A stretch of 64,000 nt of DNA. It comes from Croceicoccus estronivorus. GTDB lineage: Bacteria; Pseudomonadota; Alphaproteobacteria; Sphingomonadales; Sphingomonadaceae. Below are positions 28,718 to 37,909 of the stretch, piece after piece (position 1 is the first letter of the stretch; each line of letters starts with the position of its first letter). The notes beneath the pieces were generated by a model. It was given only the letters and a program-made list of their open reading frames with translations, did no database searches and had not been told where the DNA came from. The position numbers were made by a program, and so were the translations under genes. The stretch is taken from contig NZ_JRQQ01000001.1 in assembly GCF_001625325.1 (NCBI RefSeq), forward strand, positions 372,001 to 436,000. The letters run 5' to 3'.

Positions 28718-30118
28718 TCAGTGCGGCATGCGGTTCCAGGCATCGAGCGCGGCGATCTTGTAGGCTTCGGCCAGCGTCGGATAATTGAAGGTATTCTCGA
28801 TGAAATAGTCGACGGTGCCTTTCAGATTGAGCACAGCCTGCCCGATATGGATCAATTCCGTCGCGCCTTCGCCAATGATGTGCACCCCCAGCAACCGGCG
28901 CGTCTTGTTGGAAAAGATCATCTTCATCATGCCCTGTTCCAGCCCCATGATGTGCCCGCGCGACGTTTCGCGCAGCCGTGCGATTCCGCATTCGTAATTG
29001 ATCCCCTTGTCCCGCACCTCCTGCTCGCTCATTCCCACAGTCGAAATCTCGGGGACCGCATAGATCCCATAGGGAAAGTACTGTGGCGCAGGCGGCAACG
29101 GCAGGCCGAATGCATGGCAGGCCGCGATCCGCCCCTGCTCCATCGAGGTTGAGGCGAGGCTGGGAAACCCGATCACATCGCCAGCGGCATAGATGTGGGG
29201 GACGGATGTCTGGAATGTATCGGGATTGACCGCCAGACGTCCGCGAGTGTCCGTGGTCAGGCCACAGGTATCGAGCCCAAGGCTGGCGGTCGCGCCCATC
29301 CGTCCAGCGCAGTAGAGCAGCATTTCCGTTCGAACGGAGCGCCCGTCGGCCATCGTGGTCGCAATCCGTCCGTCAGCTTCCCTCGCCACGGAAGCAACTG
29401 CGGATCCCAGGCGGAATGTCACGCCGCGATCACGCAATTGATGGATGAATTCCTCCACCACTTCACGATCGACGAAATCGAGAAAACTCTCCCGTGGCTC
29501 GACGATTGTCACCACGACATCCAGCGCACTGAAGATCGTGGCATATTCCAGACCGATCACGCCAGCCCCAACAACAGTCAGACTGCGGGGGAGATGCGGT
29601 ACGTCCACAATCCCGTCGCTGTCCATTATCGCCGGATCGTAAAAGTCGATATTCGCCGGGCGATGCGGCACGGTGCCTACCGCGATCAGGATGCGGCGGC
29701 CTTCCACCACCAGTTCACTTTCGTCAGGAGAAGTGACGGCGACGCGGTTCTCATCCACGAACCGGGCAAACCCGGCCATGGTGTGCACTCCATTGCGCAG
29801 GAATTGATGTTCCAGCACATCCACTTCGTAGGCGAGAGTCTTGGAAAGGCGGATCGACAGATCCTCGCTGCCGATTTCCTTCTTTACCCGATAGGAGCGA
29901 CCGTAAAATCCACGTTCACGCCATCCGGAAAGGTTCAGCGCCGTTTCCCGCAATGTCTTGGACGGAATCGTGCCGGTGTGGACCGAAACACCACCGACTT
30001 TCGTGCGCCCCTCCACGACAAGGACGGATTTGCCCAGCTTGGCCGCCTGGATCGCAGCGCGCCGCCCGGACGGCCCGCTTCCGATGACGATGAAATCGTA
30101 TATCTCCGCCAATGGCAC
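28718..30118 (-). CDS. sthA: Soluble pyridine nucleotide transhydrogenase (Si-specific)
   Basis: A 466-residue flavoprotein of the disulfide-reductase superfamily that moves hydride between NADPH and NAD+. FAD motif FIVIGSGPSGRRAAIQAA and NAD(P) motif VVGAGVIGLEYATIF are present. The dithiol site of related reductases is replaced by GVSVHTGTIPSKTLRE, with no CxxxxC, which separates SthA from dihydrolipoamide dehydrogenase. The start is uncertain: the listed GTG touches the GGAGG ribosome site, so the TTG two codons later (30112), 5 nt from GGAGG, is the more likely initiator. Confidence 0.92.
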   Translation of the reverse strand: MPLAEIYDFIVIGSGPSGRRAAIQAAKLGKSVLVVEGRTKVGGVSVHTGTIPSKTLRETALNLSGWRERGFYGRSYRVKKEIGSEDLSIRLSKTLAYEVDVLEHQFLRNGVHTMAGFARFVDENRVAVTSPDESELVVEGRRILIAVGTVPHRPANIDFYDPAIMDSDGIVDVPHLPRSLTVVGAGVIGLEYATIFSALDVVVTIVEPRESFLDFVDREVVEEFIHQLRDRGVTFRLGSAVASVAREADGRIATTMADGRSVRTEMLLYCAGRMGATASLGLDTCGLTTDTRGRLAVNPDTFQTSVPHIYAAGDVIGFPSLASTSMEQGRIAACHAFGLPLPPAPQYFPYGIYAVPEISTVGMSEQEVRDKGINYECGIARLRETSRGHIMGLEQGMMKMIFSNKTRRLLGVHIIGEGATELIHIGQAVLNLKGTVDYFIENTFNYPTLAEAYKIAALDAWNRMPH

Positions 30119-30261
30119 CTCCAGAGAGAGCCCGGAAAACCGGGCCGAACGCTACGTTCCTCTCCAAAAGTCCGGCACGATATTGAGCATGGTGCCCGGC
30201 GATAGCAAGGGAAAGCTGTACACCGCCCCAACCATGATTGTGCAGGGTGGGCACATGGTAC

Positions 30262-30726
30262 TCAGAGCTGGGCGTGGCCACCTGTCGAGCCGAAGCCCCC
30301 CTCCCCCCGTGCAGTATCGTCGAGGTCGAGCACTTCTTCCCAACCGCCACGCACCACAGGGGCCAGCACCAGCTGCGCGATGCGGTCGCCCCGGCGGATC
30401 GCAAACTCGCTATCACCCAGGTTGATCATGATGATCTTGAGTTCACCGCGATAATCGGAATCAATCGTACCTGGGGTGTTCGGCAGGCTGATCCCGTGTT
30501 TCAGCGCCAGGCCGGAGCGCGGACGGACCTGGATTTCGTATCCCTCCGGGATCGCCATCGCAAACCCGGTGGCAACGGCATGACGCCCCCCGGGCTGGAG
30601 CAGCACGTCTTCGGCGGCGAGCACATCCATGCCCGCGGCGCCATCTGTAGCATAGTGCGGCAGATGCAGCCCTTCCCCATGCGGCAAGCGCTTCACTCTT
30701 ATCGGCACCACATCATTCAACTTCAT
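30262..30726 (-). CDS. dut: dUTP diphosphatase (dUTPase)
   Basis: A 154-residue trimeric dUTPase that hydrolyses dUTP to dUMP and keeps uracil out of DNA. All five motifs are visible: [46 protein letters not shown] and the C-terminal GEGGFGSTG lid. The start at 30726 overlaps the coaBC stop by 14 bp; coaBC-dut is a conserved pair. The 143 bp between it and sthA hold no supported gene. Confidence 0.96.
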   Translation of the reverse strand: MKLNDVVPIRVKRLPHGEGLHLPHYATDGAAGMDVLAAEDVLLQPGGRHAVATGFAMAIPEGYEIQVRPRSGLALKHGISLPNTPGTIDSDYRGELKIIMINLGDSEFAIRRGDRIAQLVLAPVVRGGWEEVLDLDDTARGEGGFGSTGGHAQL

Positions 30727-32365
30727 CAGCAATCCGTTCCACCAGCAGGCGCGCGACTTCCCCTTTTGGCAAGTCGTCCCAGCTTTCAACCCCTTCCGCC
30801 GTCACGAGGTGAACGCGATTATGCGTACCCCCCATCACGTCGCCAGACACATCGTTCGCCACGATCCAGTCAGCGCCTTTCCGCTTGCGCTTGTCCTTGG
30901 CGTATTCGATCACGTTATCGGTTTCAGCAGCAAAGCCGACAATCAGCCCGGGACGTTTTCCGCCTGCCGCCAGATTGGCAAGAATATCGGGATTTTCCGT
31001 GAGACGCAGCGCGGGCGGCGCCATTTCACGCTTCTTCATTTTCACTTCCGCAATGCGATCCACGCGCCAGTCGGCCACTGCGGCGACCATCACCGCGATA
31101 TCGACCGGCAAGGTCTTCTTGACCGCCTCCGACATTTCGACCGCAGTCTGCACATCGATCCGATCGACACCGGGCGGCGTGGCAAGCGAAACCGGCCCGG
31201 CGACTAACGTCACCCGCGCGCCCAGCGCAGCGGCCCAGCCGGCAATGGCAAAACCCTGCCGCCCGGAAGAACGATTGGCGATATAGCGAACCGGGTCGAT
31301 CGGTTCATGTGTCGGTCCGGCTGTAATCAGCACATGCTTGCCAGCCAGCGGACGATGGCCGGGATCGACAACAAATTCCTCTTCCCCACCATTTACCGGG
31401 GCAGCAGCAAGCTCTCCCGCGAAAGCCTCCGGCGGGGCCTGCATCGGATTGACTTCGTGATTGACCGCTTCCCGGTCCGTAGGCGGGGCACCGGCGGCCT
31501 TCCCCTTTCTCGCCAGAAGGGGACTGGCGGCCAAGTCCGGCTCCGGAAGAAACTCCTCTCCCTCGCTCTCTGGCGCCTGAACTTCGTCCGGGTCAGGCTC
31601 CGGCCATGCCTCTGCCTGGGGCAAGGGAAGATCCTCGTACCCGTAATCCTCTTCGACCACCGGCTTGCGCGATGTGCTCCGTGGAATGATCGAGGCAAAC
31701 AGGCCCGCAAGGCCCGATTTATGTTCCGGCTCCTCTTCCACCCAGGGTTCCGGTTCGATCGCTTCCTCGAACACTGGTGGCGGTGGAGCAGGTGCAACCT
31801 GCGAAGGGGGCGCAGATGCAGTTTCGAAACCGAGGATGCCACCGATCGCTTGCCAGACCACTTCCGGTTCCGGCAAGCGGCCCGGCCCATATTCGCCGCA
31901 GGCCATCGCACCTTCGTCCGGGTCCATCACCGCCACACCCGCCCGGCGCAGCCATTCGACATTGCGCTGAGTCGCCTCATGCTGCCACATCCGCACATTC
32001 ATCGCGGGAACGGCCAGCACCGGCTTGTCCGTCGCAAGCAGCAGTGTAGTGGCCAGATCGTCGGAAATGCCGGAAGCCATCTTGGCCAGCAAATCGGCAG
32101 TTGCCGGGCAGACAACCACCAGGTCGGCCTGTCGGCTAAGCTGGATATGCCCCATTTCGGACTCGTTCTTGAGGTCCCACAGGGTCGTGTGAACGGGGTT
32201 TTCGCTTAGCGCGGCGAGGGTCATTGCGGTAATGAACTGCGCGCCGCCATCCGTCAGCACACAGGAAACCGAGCCGCCGCCTTTGCGGATCAGGCGGACG
32301 AGCTCGCACGCCTTGTAGGCGGCAATGCCTCCACCGACGATCAAGAGGATGCGTGGCGCTTTCAT
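30713..32365 (-). CDS. coaBC: Bifunctional PPC decarboxylase / phosphopantothenate-cysteine ligase with long acidic linker
   Basis: The enzyme makes 4'-phosphopantetheine for CoA. At 550 residues it is ~150 longer than the usual ~400. The CoaC half (residues ~1-178) has [17 protein letters not shown], the PAMNVRMW clamp region and the Cys motif [13 protein letters not shown]. The CoaB half (from ~336) has [25 protein letters not shown] and the Lys-rich KMKKREM loop. Between them lies a Pro/Glu/Ala-rich segment (~180-333), e.g. [16 protein letters not shown], that looks disordered. The frame is continuous and both halves intact, so this is a linker expansion, not a frameshift. Start MKAPRILL chosen. 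Confidence 0.93.
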   Translation of the reverse strand: MKAPRILLIVGGGIAAYKACELVRLIRKGGGSVSCVLTDGGAQFITAMTLAALSENPVHTTLWDLKNESEMGHIQLSRQADLVVVCPATADLLAKMASGISDDLATTLLLATDKPVLAVPAMNVRMWQHEATQRNVEWLRRAGVAVMDPDEGAMACGEYGPGRLPEPEVVWQAIGGILGFETASAPPSQVAPAPPPPVFEEAIEPEPWVEEEPEHKSGLAGLFASIIPRSTSRKPVVEEDYGYEDLPLPQAEAWPEPDPDEVQAPESEGEEFLPEPDLAASPLLARKGKAAGAPPTDREAVNHEVNPMQAPPEAFAGELAAAPVNGGEEEFVVDPGHRPLAGKHVLITAGPTHEPIDPVRYIANRSSGRQGFAIAGWAAALGARVTLVAGPVSLATPPGVDRIDVQTAVEMSEAVKKTLPVDIAVMVAAVADWRVDRIAEVKMKKREMAPPALRLTENPDILANLAAGGKRPGLIVGFAAETDNVIEYAKDKRKRKGADWIVANDVSGDVMGGTHNRVHLVTAEGVESWDDLPKGEVARLLVERIADEVE

Positions 32366-32459
32366 AGGCGGGTTTTTGCAGTGCATAAGCTTTTGGCGCA
32401 ACCGCTTTACTTAATCTGGTCAACAGGCGAGAAGATTCCATCCAGAGGAGAGATCAATC

Positions 32460-32858
32460 ATGCGCCTTGCGATCACCGCGCTCGTTTTCCTGAGCGGGCT
32501 GTTCTTCATTTTGCTCGGACTGTCATTCCTGTTCCAGCCGTCCGTCACGGTATCGAGCTTCGGCCTTTCCGCGGATGGTCCGGTGGGGCTGGCCACGTTG
32601 CGCGCAGACCTCTTCCCGTTCTTCACATTTCTGGGCGTATGCATGATCTGGGGGGCATGGAAACGGCGTGGCGATCTGCTGCTGCTACCTGCCATCGTGC
32701 TGCTGCTCGCCTTGATCGGCCGACTGGTAAGCGGCGTACTCGACGGTGCGGGAGACAACTTCATTGGTGCGGCCCTGATCGAAGCCGGCATGGTCGTGCT
32801 GCTATTCCTGGCCCGCAGCATCCTGCCGCATCACCGGGTACAGGACGTCGGCGACTGA
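32460..32858 (+). CDS. DUF4345-like integral membrane protein
   Basis: A 132-residue protein with four hydrophobic segments (residues ~5-28, 50-65, 75-93, 100-120). A strong GAGGAG site precedes the ATG. VSSFGLSADGPVGLATLRADL with the following FTFLGVCMIWG is the pattern of the DUF4345 family, whose role is unknown. It stands alone on the plus strand between coaBC and ubiB. Confidence 0.65.
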   Translation: MRLAITALVFLSGLFFILLGLSFLFQPSVTVSSFGLSADGPVGLATLRADLFPFFTFLGVCMIWGAWKRRGDLLLLPAIVLLLALIGRLVSGVLDGAGDNFIGAALIEAGMVVLLFLARSILPHHRVQDVGD

Positions 32859-32880
32859 CATTCCAGCCGCGGGTGCCGTT

Positions 32881-34434
32881 TCACAACCAGCCGGCCAGGG
32901 CCGCTGCCCACATCGCACCCGCGCCTGCCAATCCTGCCACAACATAGCCCAGCCATCCGCGCGCCCGCGCGCTGCGCCGGTCCCACATCAATTCGACGTC
33001 GGGCAACGGCGGGGCTTCCGGTGCTCCGCCCTTGGCCGGGAAGCGATCTTCGATCCGCCGGACAAGATCGGGAATGCGCAGCAGCGTGGCCGTATCTTCA
33101 CGCAGGCGGTCGGCCAAGGCCGCTTCCGGTCCCAGTTCGTCCCGCAGCCACCCGCTGACGTAAGGTGCGGAAACATCCCACATGTTGATCTCGGGATCGA
33201 GCTGGGTGGCGATACCTTCCACCATCACCATCGTCTTTTGCAGCAGCAGCAGGTGCGGCTGCGTTTGCATATCGAAATCGCGGGTGATGGCGAACAGGCC
33301 GTCAAGCATCTGGCCAACGCTCAGTTCGCTTACCGGCTTGCCCCGCATCGGTTCGCCCACCGCGCGCAACGCGGTCGCGAATTCGTCGACTGAATGATAA
33401 CTGGGCACATACTGCGCCTCAAAATGAATTTCGGCCACGCGGCGATAATTGCCGGTCGTCAGGCCATAGAGAATTTCCGCCAGCCATTGCCGCGCACGCC
33501 GGTCAATCCGGCCCATGATACCGAAATCGATGGCCGCGATCGTGCCGTCGGGCCGCACGAACAGGTTCCCCTGATGCATGTCCGCATGGAAGAAGCCTGC
33601 GCTGATCGCCTGAGTCAGGAATGCGAGCACGAGCCGCCTGGCAAGGTCAGGCATGTCGTGGCCTGCGGCCTTCAATGCCTGCACGTCGCTGATCTTGATC
33701 CCGTCGATCCATTCGACGGTCATCACCCGGCCGTTGGTCCGGTCCCAGTCGATCGCGGGCACCGAGTAACCGGCGAAACCCTTCATCGCCTCGGCCAGTT
33801 CGCTTGCCGAAGCCGCTTCCCGTCGCAAGTCAAGTTCGCTGTTGGTCCAGCGCTTGAAATTGGCGATTACCAGCCGTGGGCGGAGGCGAGACGCCTCCCC
33901 TCCCAGCGCTTCCAGATGGGCAGCCGCCCATTCATAGGTCTCGATATCACGCGCAAAGCGTTCGCGAATACCGGGGCGCAGAACCTTCACCGCAACTTGC
34001 CGGCCACCATCGGTAACAGCCCGATAGACCTGCGCTATCGAGGCAGATCCGACAGGATCTGTTTCGAATTCGGTGAACAAGCTTTCCAGCGGCTGGCCAA
34101 AGCTGGCCTCTACCGACTTGCGGATTGCTGCGAATGGAACCGGCGCAAGACTGTCCTGCAAGGTAAGCAGATTGTTCGCCGCCTCTTCCCCGACGAGATC
34201 CGGCCGGGTCGCGAGGGTCTGGCCCAGCTTGATCGCAGCCGGGCCGATTTCCTGAAATGCCCCTGCGTAATCCGGCTCACGCGGCTGGAACGTACCGAAA
34301 CGTGCGACTCGCGCCAACCGCCGAACGGGTGGAGGCGTATTCTCGTCGCGCTCGATCCCGCGCAAGGCACCGTGTCTCGCCAGCGTCCGGCCCCATTTCA
34401 GAAGCCGCCAGATATGCACGACGGGGCGAGTCAC
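32881..34434 (-). CDS. ubiB: UbiB family protein, ubiquinone biosynthesis accessory kinase-like
   Basis: A 517-residue member of the ABC1/ADCK/UbiB family of atypical kinase-like proteins, needed for ubiquinone synthesis in vivo. The diagnostic KxGQ motif occurs as AIKLGQTLATRPDLVG; the Ala-rich nucleotide loop and the catalytic block FFHADMHQGNLFVRPDG and IDFGIMGRI are present. Two C-terminal hydrophobic segments (LGYVVAGLAGAGAMWAAALA) anchor it to the membrane. It is co-directional with ubiE 49 bp upstream. Confidence 0.94.
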   Translation of the reverse strand: MTRPVVHIWRLLKWGRTLARHGALRGIERDENTPPPVRRLARVARFGTFQPREPDYAGAFQEIGPAAIKLGQTLATRPDLVGEEAANNLLTLQDSLAPVPFAAIRKSVEASFGQPLESLFTEFETDPVGSASIAQVYRAVTDGGRQVAVKVLRPGIRERFARDIETYEWAAAHLEALGGEASRLRPRLVIANFKRWTNSELDLRREAASASELAEAMKGFAGYSVPAIDWDRTNGRVMTVEWIDGIKISDVQALKAAGHDMPDLARRLVLAFLTQAISAGFFHADMHQGNLFVRPDGTIAAIDFGIMGRIDRRARQWLAEILYGLTTGNYRRVAEIHFEAQYVPSYHSVDEFATALRAVGEPMRGKPVSELSVGQMLDGLFAITRDFDMQTQPHLLLLQKTMVMVEGIATQLDPEINMWDVSAPYVSGWLRDELGPEAALADRLREDTATLLRIPDLVRRIEDRFPAKGGAPEAPPLPDVELMWDRRSARARGWLGYVVAGLAGAGAMWAAALAGWL

Positions 34435-34483
34435 GCGATAGCGTCCCGATCACAAACAACGGCAGAGGCAGGAGTCGAACGAA

Positions 34484-35215
34484 TCAAATTTTCCACCCCG
34501 AATGGATCGCGACCAATCCCCCGAGAATGGGCTCCACTCTCGTGCGTGCGAAGCCGGCCCTCTGAATCATCCGCTCGAATTCGGGCATCGGAGGAAAGCG
34601 CCGGATCGATTCGATCAGATAGCGGTAGCTGTCGGCATCTTGCGCAATGGCCTTGCCAAGCTGCGGTACGAGCTTGTGCGAATAGAGGTCATAGACTTCC
34701 TTGAAACCCGGCCACTCCGTGGTCGAGAATTCAAGGCAGAAGAAGCGGCCGCCGTATTTGAGCACCCGGTGCGCCTCGGCCAGAGCCCGGTCGATGTGTG
34801 TCACATTCCGGATACCGAAAGCGATGGTGTAAGCGTCATAAGTGCGGCTGGGGAGCGTCAGTTCCTCCGCGTTCTGGCGTGACCAGACCAGAGTATCTAT
34901 GCCGCGCTCCATCGCCCGTTCGATTCCGACATCGAGCATATCCTGGTTGATGTCGGATACGGTAATCTTTGCCCCGCACGCCTCCATCCGGAATGCGATG
35001 TCGCCGGTGCCGCCCGCCATATCGAGGATTTCCTCACCTGGCTGCGGCTTTACCCGGCGTACGAATTTGTCCTTCCACAAACGGTGCATGCCGACCGACA
35101 TGGCATCATTCATGATGTCGTACTTCGCAGCCACGCCTGAAAAGACCTCGCCCACACGGCGCGTCTTCTCTTCCGGGCTGACTTCTTCGTAACCGAAGGA
35201 AACGCTCTCGTTCAT
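34484..35215 (-). CDS. ubiE: Class I SAM-dependent methyltransferase UbiE (ubiquinone/menaquinone C-methylation)
   Basis: A 243-residue UbiE. FSGVAAKYDIMNDAMSVGMHRLWKD is the N-terminal signature, ILDMAGGTGDIAFRM is SAM motif I, and AFGIRNVTHIDRALAEAHRV and YRYLIESIRRFP are the C-terminal signatures. It methylates the benzoquinol ring in ubiquinone synthesis. The ATG at 35215 (MNESVSFGYEEV) matches family length. It lies in an apparent operon with ubiB. Confidence 0.96.
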   Translation of the reverse strand: MNESVSFGYEEVSPEEKTRRVGEVFSGVAAKYDIMNDAMSVGMHRLWKDKFVRRVKPQPGEEILDMAGGTGDIAFRMEACGAKITVSDINQDMLDVGIERAMERGIDTLVWSRQNAEELTLPSRTYDAYTIAFGIRNVTHIDRALAEAHRVLKYGGRFFCLEFSTTEWPGFKEVYDLYSHKLVPQLGKAIAQDADSYRYLIESIRRFPPMPEFERMIQRAGFARTRVEPILGGLVAIHSGWKI

Positions 35216-35225
35216 GGCCCGTCCT

Positions 35226-36155
35226 CTAGCGACCGCCCTGCCGATGCGCCAGCGAAGTCTTGCCCCGCATGGCCAGCACGCCAAGCCCGATGCCCGCAAG
35301 GATGAGAACGATCCCGGCCAGGTGGTAGGCGTGGAGAGTTTCACCGAGCAGCAAGGCTGAAAGGAAAGCTCCGCAGACCGGCATCAAGGTCAACGCCTGC
35401 CCTGCTCGTGCAGGCCCCACTTGTGCCGTAGCCCAGTTATAAATGAAGTAAGCCGCCAACGACGGCAGCAGCGCAACATAGAGAAAGGCCCCGATCACTC
35501 CCGGTTTCCAGTTGACGGTCAGTCCGGCAAGCCATTCGCCCGCCGCAAGAGGCGCGAGGACGACAACACCTACGGCAAAGGTTGCCGCTACGAAACTGGC
35601 CGGGGAGATGGCCGGGCGCAGGCGCAGGAGTACGGTATAGAGCGCCCATGCCGTAACTGCCAAAAGGATCAGCACATCTCCACGGCCGAAGTGCAACTTC
35701 ATGGCCACTGCGGGATCGCCTTCAAAGACAATCGCCACCACCCCGACCATCGACAGCCAAACGCCGGCGATCTGCCAGCGGTTGTGCCTCGTTCCGAATA
35801 TTCCCCGGTCGAAAATCATTACCAGGGCCGGCAGCGCCGCCTGCAACAGCAGGGCATTGGTCGCCGTCGTTTCGCGCAGCCCCACATATAACAGCGTGTT
35901 GAACGTACCGACGCCTATGATGCCCAGAACGAGAATCGGCTTCCAGCCGCGCAAAATCTCCGCCCGCTCGCGCCATATCGCCGGGCCCGCGAACAGCAGC
36001 AAGACCAGCAACGCGCCCGTCCAACGCACAAACGCGAGTGTGAAAGGCGGAATATCGAAGCGCACTGCGCGCCCGACAATGGAATTCCCCGCCCAGAACA
36101 GCATCACCAATCCAAGCATGGCAAGGGCGCGTAACTGGGTTCGACTGTCCGGCAT
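35226..36155 (-). CDS. EamA (DMT) family transporter
   Basis: A 309-residue membrane protein with ten predicted helices. The first repeat (LGLVMLFWAGNSIVGRAV) and the mid-protein AISPASFVAATFAVGV are typical of the 10-TMS exporters, and the C-terminal LIPVCGAF-like segment reads TLMPVCGAFLSALLLGE. The gene is 10 bp upstream of ubiE on the same strand, so it probably leads that transcript. A longer frame upstream (to 36236) overlaps the divergent mutM promoter and is disfavoured. Confidence 0.86.
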   Translation of the reverse strand: MPDSRTQLRALAMLGLVMLFWAGNSIVGRAVRFDIPPFTLAFVRWTGALLVLLLFAGPAIWRERAEILRGWKPILVLGIIGVGTFNTLLYVGLRETTATNALLLQAALPALVMIFDRGIFGTRHNRWQIAGVWLSMVGVVAIVFEGDPAVAMKLHFGRGDVLILLAVTAWALYTVLLRLRPAISPASFVAATFAVGVVVLAPLAAGEWLAGLTVNWKPGVIGAFLYVALLPSLAAYFIYNWATAQVGPARAGQALTLMPVCGAFLSALLLGETLHAYHLAGIVLILAGIGLGVLAMRGKTSLAHRQGGR

Positions 36156-36255
36156 GCTGGCCGCTATAAGCAGCCTTTCGCCCGATGGCGAGAAAAGGGC
36201 GCACACGCATCGGAAGCCGATGACAGCGCTCTCCACTCGCTATAACGGATTGCCC

Positions 36256-37068
36256 ATGCCTGAACTTCCCGAAGTCGAAACCACAGTGCGCGGTCTCGCC
36301 AGAGTGCTGGAGGGCCAGCGCCTGACCCGCGTCCAGACCAACCGGCCAGACTTGCGACGCCCGTTTCCACCCGATCTCGTCCAGACGCTGACCGGGGCCC
36401 GTGTCACGTCACTGGGCAGGCGCGCCAAATACGGGCTCATCAACACCGACCGCGATCAGACGGTGATCTTTCACCTGGGGATGAGCGGACGCTGGCGTAT
36501 CGATCCGGAGATGCCAGACAAGCACGATCACATGCTGTTTGAAACCGAATCGGGCCGCGTGCTGGCACTGAACGATCCGCGCAGGTTCGGCTCCGTCGAT
36601 CTCATGGCAACCGCAGCGCTTGGCCAGTGGCCCCAGTTCGCCGCGATGGGCCCCGAACCGCTTGGCAGTGAACTGACCGCCGATCATCTCAAAGCCGCAC
36701 TGGCCGGACGCAAGCAGGCGATCAAACTGCTCCTGCTCGATCAGCGGATCGTGGCCGGGTTAGGTAACATCTATGTGTGCGAGGCCCTTTTCCGGGCGGG
36801 CATTTCCCCATCGAAAGCGGGCGGCGCGGTTTCACGACCCGCACTGGAACGTCTCGTGCCCGCGATTCGCGCTGTGCTCGAAGAATCGATTGCCGATGGG
36901 GGATCGACTTTGCGCGACTACGCGAGGCCCGACGGGGAGCTGGGCTATTTCGCCACGCATTTCCGTGTCTATGACCGCGAAAGCCAGGCTTGCTCCTGCG
37001 GGGGGACGATCCGCAGGTTCGCTCAAGGCGGGCGCAGCACATGGTACTGCCCGAAGTGCCAGAAATGA
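36256..37068 (+). CDS. mutM: Bifunctional DNA-formamidopyrimidine glycosylase/AP lyase (Fpg)
   Basis: A 270-residue base-excision enzyme acting on 8-oxoguanine and FaPy lesions. The catalytic Pro2 and Glu3 start the protein (MPELPEVETTVRGL); the helix-two-turn-helix region reads VAGLGNIYVCEALFRAGI, and the C-terminal zinc finger has CPKCQK. The first zinc pair is CSCGG (C-x-C) rather than the usual C-x2-C, a minor peculiarity verified from the codons at 36991-36999. It is divergent from the EamA gene. Confidence 0.95.
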   Translation: MPELPEVETTVRGLARVLEGQRLTRVQTNRPDLRRPFPPDLVQTLTGARVTSLGRRAKYGLINTDRDQTVIFHLGMSGRWRIDPEMPDKHDHMLFETESGRVLALNDPRRFGSVDLMATAALGQWPQFAAMGPEPLGSELTADHLKAALAGRKQAIKLLLLDQRIVAGLGNIYVCEALFRAGISPSKAGGAVSRPALERLVPAIRAVLEESIADGGSTLRDYARPDGELGYFATHFRVYDRESQACSCGGTIRRFAQGGRSTWYCPKCQK

Positions 37069-37077
37069 GCGGTTTGC

Positions 37078-37106
37078 TTGACGATTCGGCATTGGCTCGC
37101 TAAGGG
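37078..37106 (+). promoter_or_regulatory. Candidate sigma-70 promoter for rpsT
   Basis: TTGACG and TAAGGG separated by 17 bp, about 105 bp upstream of the rpsT start. The -35 box is good; the -10 box is weak. Prediction only. Confidence 0.3.
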
Positions 37107-37210
37107 CCGCGCTTCCCGCGGTCAGGTCTGACCTGATTCCGCGATTTTGCAGCAGCTTACACAAACATGAAGCGCTGCGCCGGATGGTGCAGCCGACACG
37201 AAGGACAGAC

Positions 37211-37471
37211 ATGGCCAATACGCCGCAAGCCCGCAAGCGCATCCGTCGCAATGCCTACCGCGCCGAAGTCAACGGTGCGCGCATGAGCCGCATCCGCAGC
37301 TTCGTGAAGAAGGTCGAAGCCGCCATTGCCGGTGGCGACAAGACCGCCGCTTCCGAAGCGCTCAAGGCCGCCCAGCCGGAACTGGCTCGTGGTGTCGCCC
37401 GCGGCGTACTTCACAAGAACACTGCCGCGCGGAAGTTCTCGCGCCTGACGAAGCGTGTCGCCTCTCTCTGA
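37211..37471 (+). CDS. rpsT: 30S ribosomal protein S20
   Basis: An 86-residue basic three-helix-bundle protein that binds the 5' domain of 16S r[23 protein letters not shown] is the family N-terminus, and [16 protein letters not shown] and [16 protein letters not shown] follow. The start at 37211 lies next to GGACAG. Its position just upstream of dnaA is a recurrent alphaproteobacterial arrangement. A short GGGGC/GCCCC hairpin (37486-37501) follows the stop but lacks a T-tract. Confidence 0.97.
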   Translation: MANTPQARKRIRRNAYRAEVNGARMSRIRSFVKKVEAAIAGGDKTAASEALKAAQPELARGVARGVLHKNTAARKFSRLTKRVASL

Positions 37472-37909
37472 GCCGACTCGCTTCCGGGGCTGATTCGCCC
37501 CCGCATGAAACACATTTGGGGCTGGCGCAGGCTGCGCTGGCCCTTTGTGCATGTGCAAGGTCTTGTGTGCATGCGCGAAGGATGCCCGGATGGCGGCTCA
37601 TAAGCCTAGGTCAATCCGCGATTCGCTCATGCTGCATGCGAAAAACCAAGAGAAACAGGGCAGTTAAACGCAGTCGCTCGGCTTGCGGTGAGTCAATCGA
37701 AATATTTCAGTTTTTTTTCACCACGCCCCTTGCTCGAAAGCCGTCCCTCTTCGATAAATTGCTGCTCCGGAACGATGACAGTTCCGGTATTCACATGACG
37801 GTTGCAGATGCCATTGCCCGGGCCTTGGTCCGGGTGAGAGGAAGTTTTTGCCCAAGCCGGGGAGGGCAGGGACATTTGCGGCCGTCGAACAGGGGGATTG
37901 GGATCGGTA
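37472..37909 (+). promoter_or_regulatory. 438-bp rpsT-dnaA intergenic region, probable dnaA control region with GANTC sites
   Basis: No credible gene lies here. Four GANTC sites occur within 220 bp: GACTC at 37475, GATTC at 37492, GATTC at 37620 and GAGTC at 37690. GANTC is the CcrM methylation site, and methylation controls dnaA transcription in Caulobacter. A T8 run lies near 37711-37718 and a GGGGC/GCCCC hairpin at 37486-37501. No exact DnaA box (TTATCCACA) is present. Regulation by CcrM is inferred from the sites and from knowledge of relatives. Confidence 0.5.

Noticed and set aside
30152-30343. 63-codon minus-strand ORF in the sthA-dut spacer
   Set aside because: It overlaps the end of dut and has no ribosome site or family features. 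The last 34 codons are hydrophobic in places but not convincing.
34440-34490. tRNA-like stretch (GGCAGGAGTCGAACGAATC) between ubiB and ubiE
   Set aside because: It resembles a T-loop but there is no matching acceptor stem, anticodon stem or D-loop nearby.
37472-37909. Complete replication origin (oriC) upstream of dnaA
   Set aside because: No consensus DnaA boxes and no AT-rich unwinding element, only GANTC sites and a short T-tract. Kept as a control region, not as an origin.
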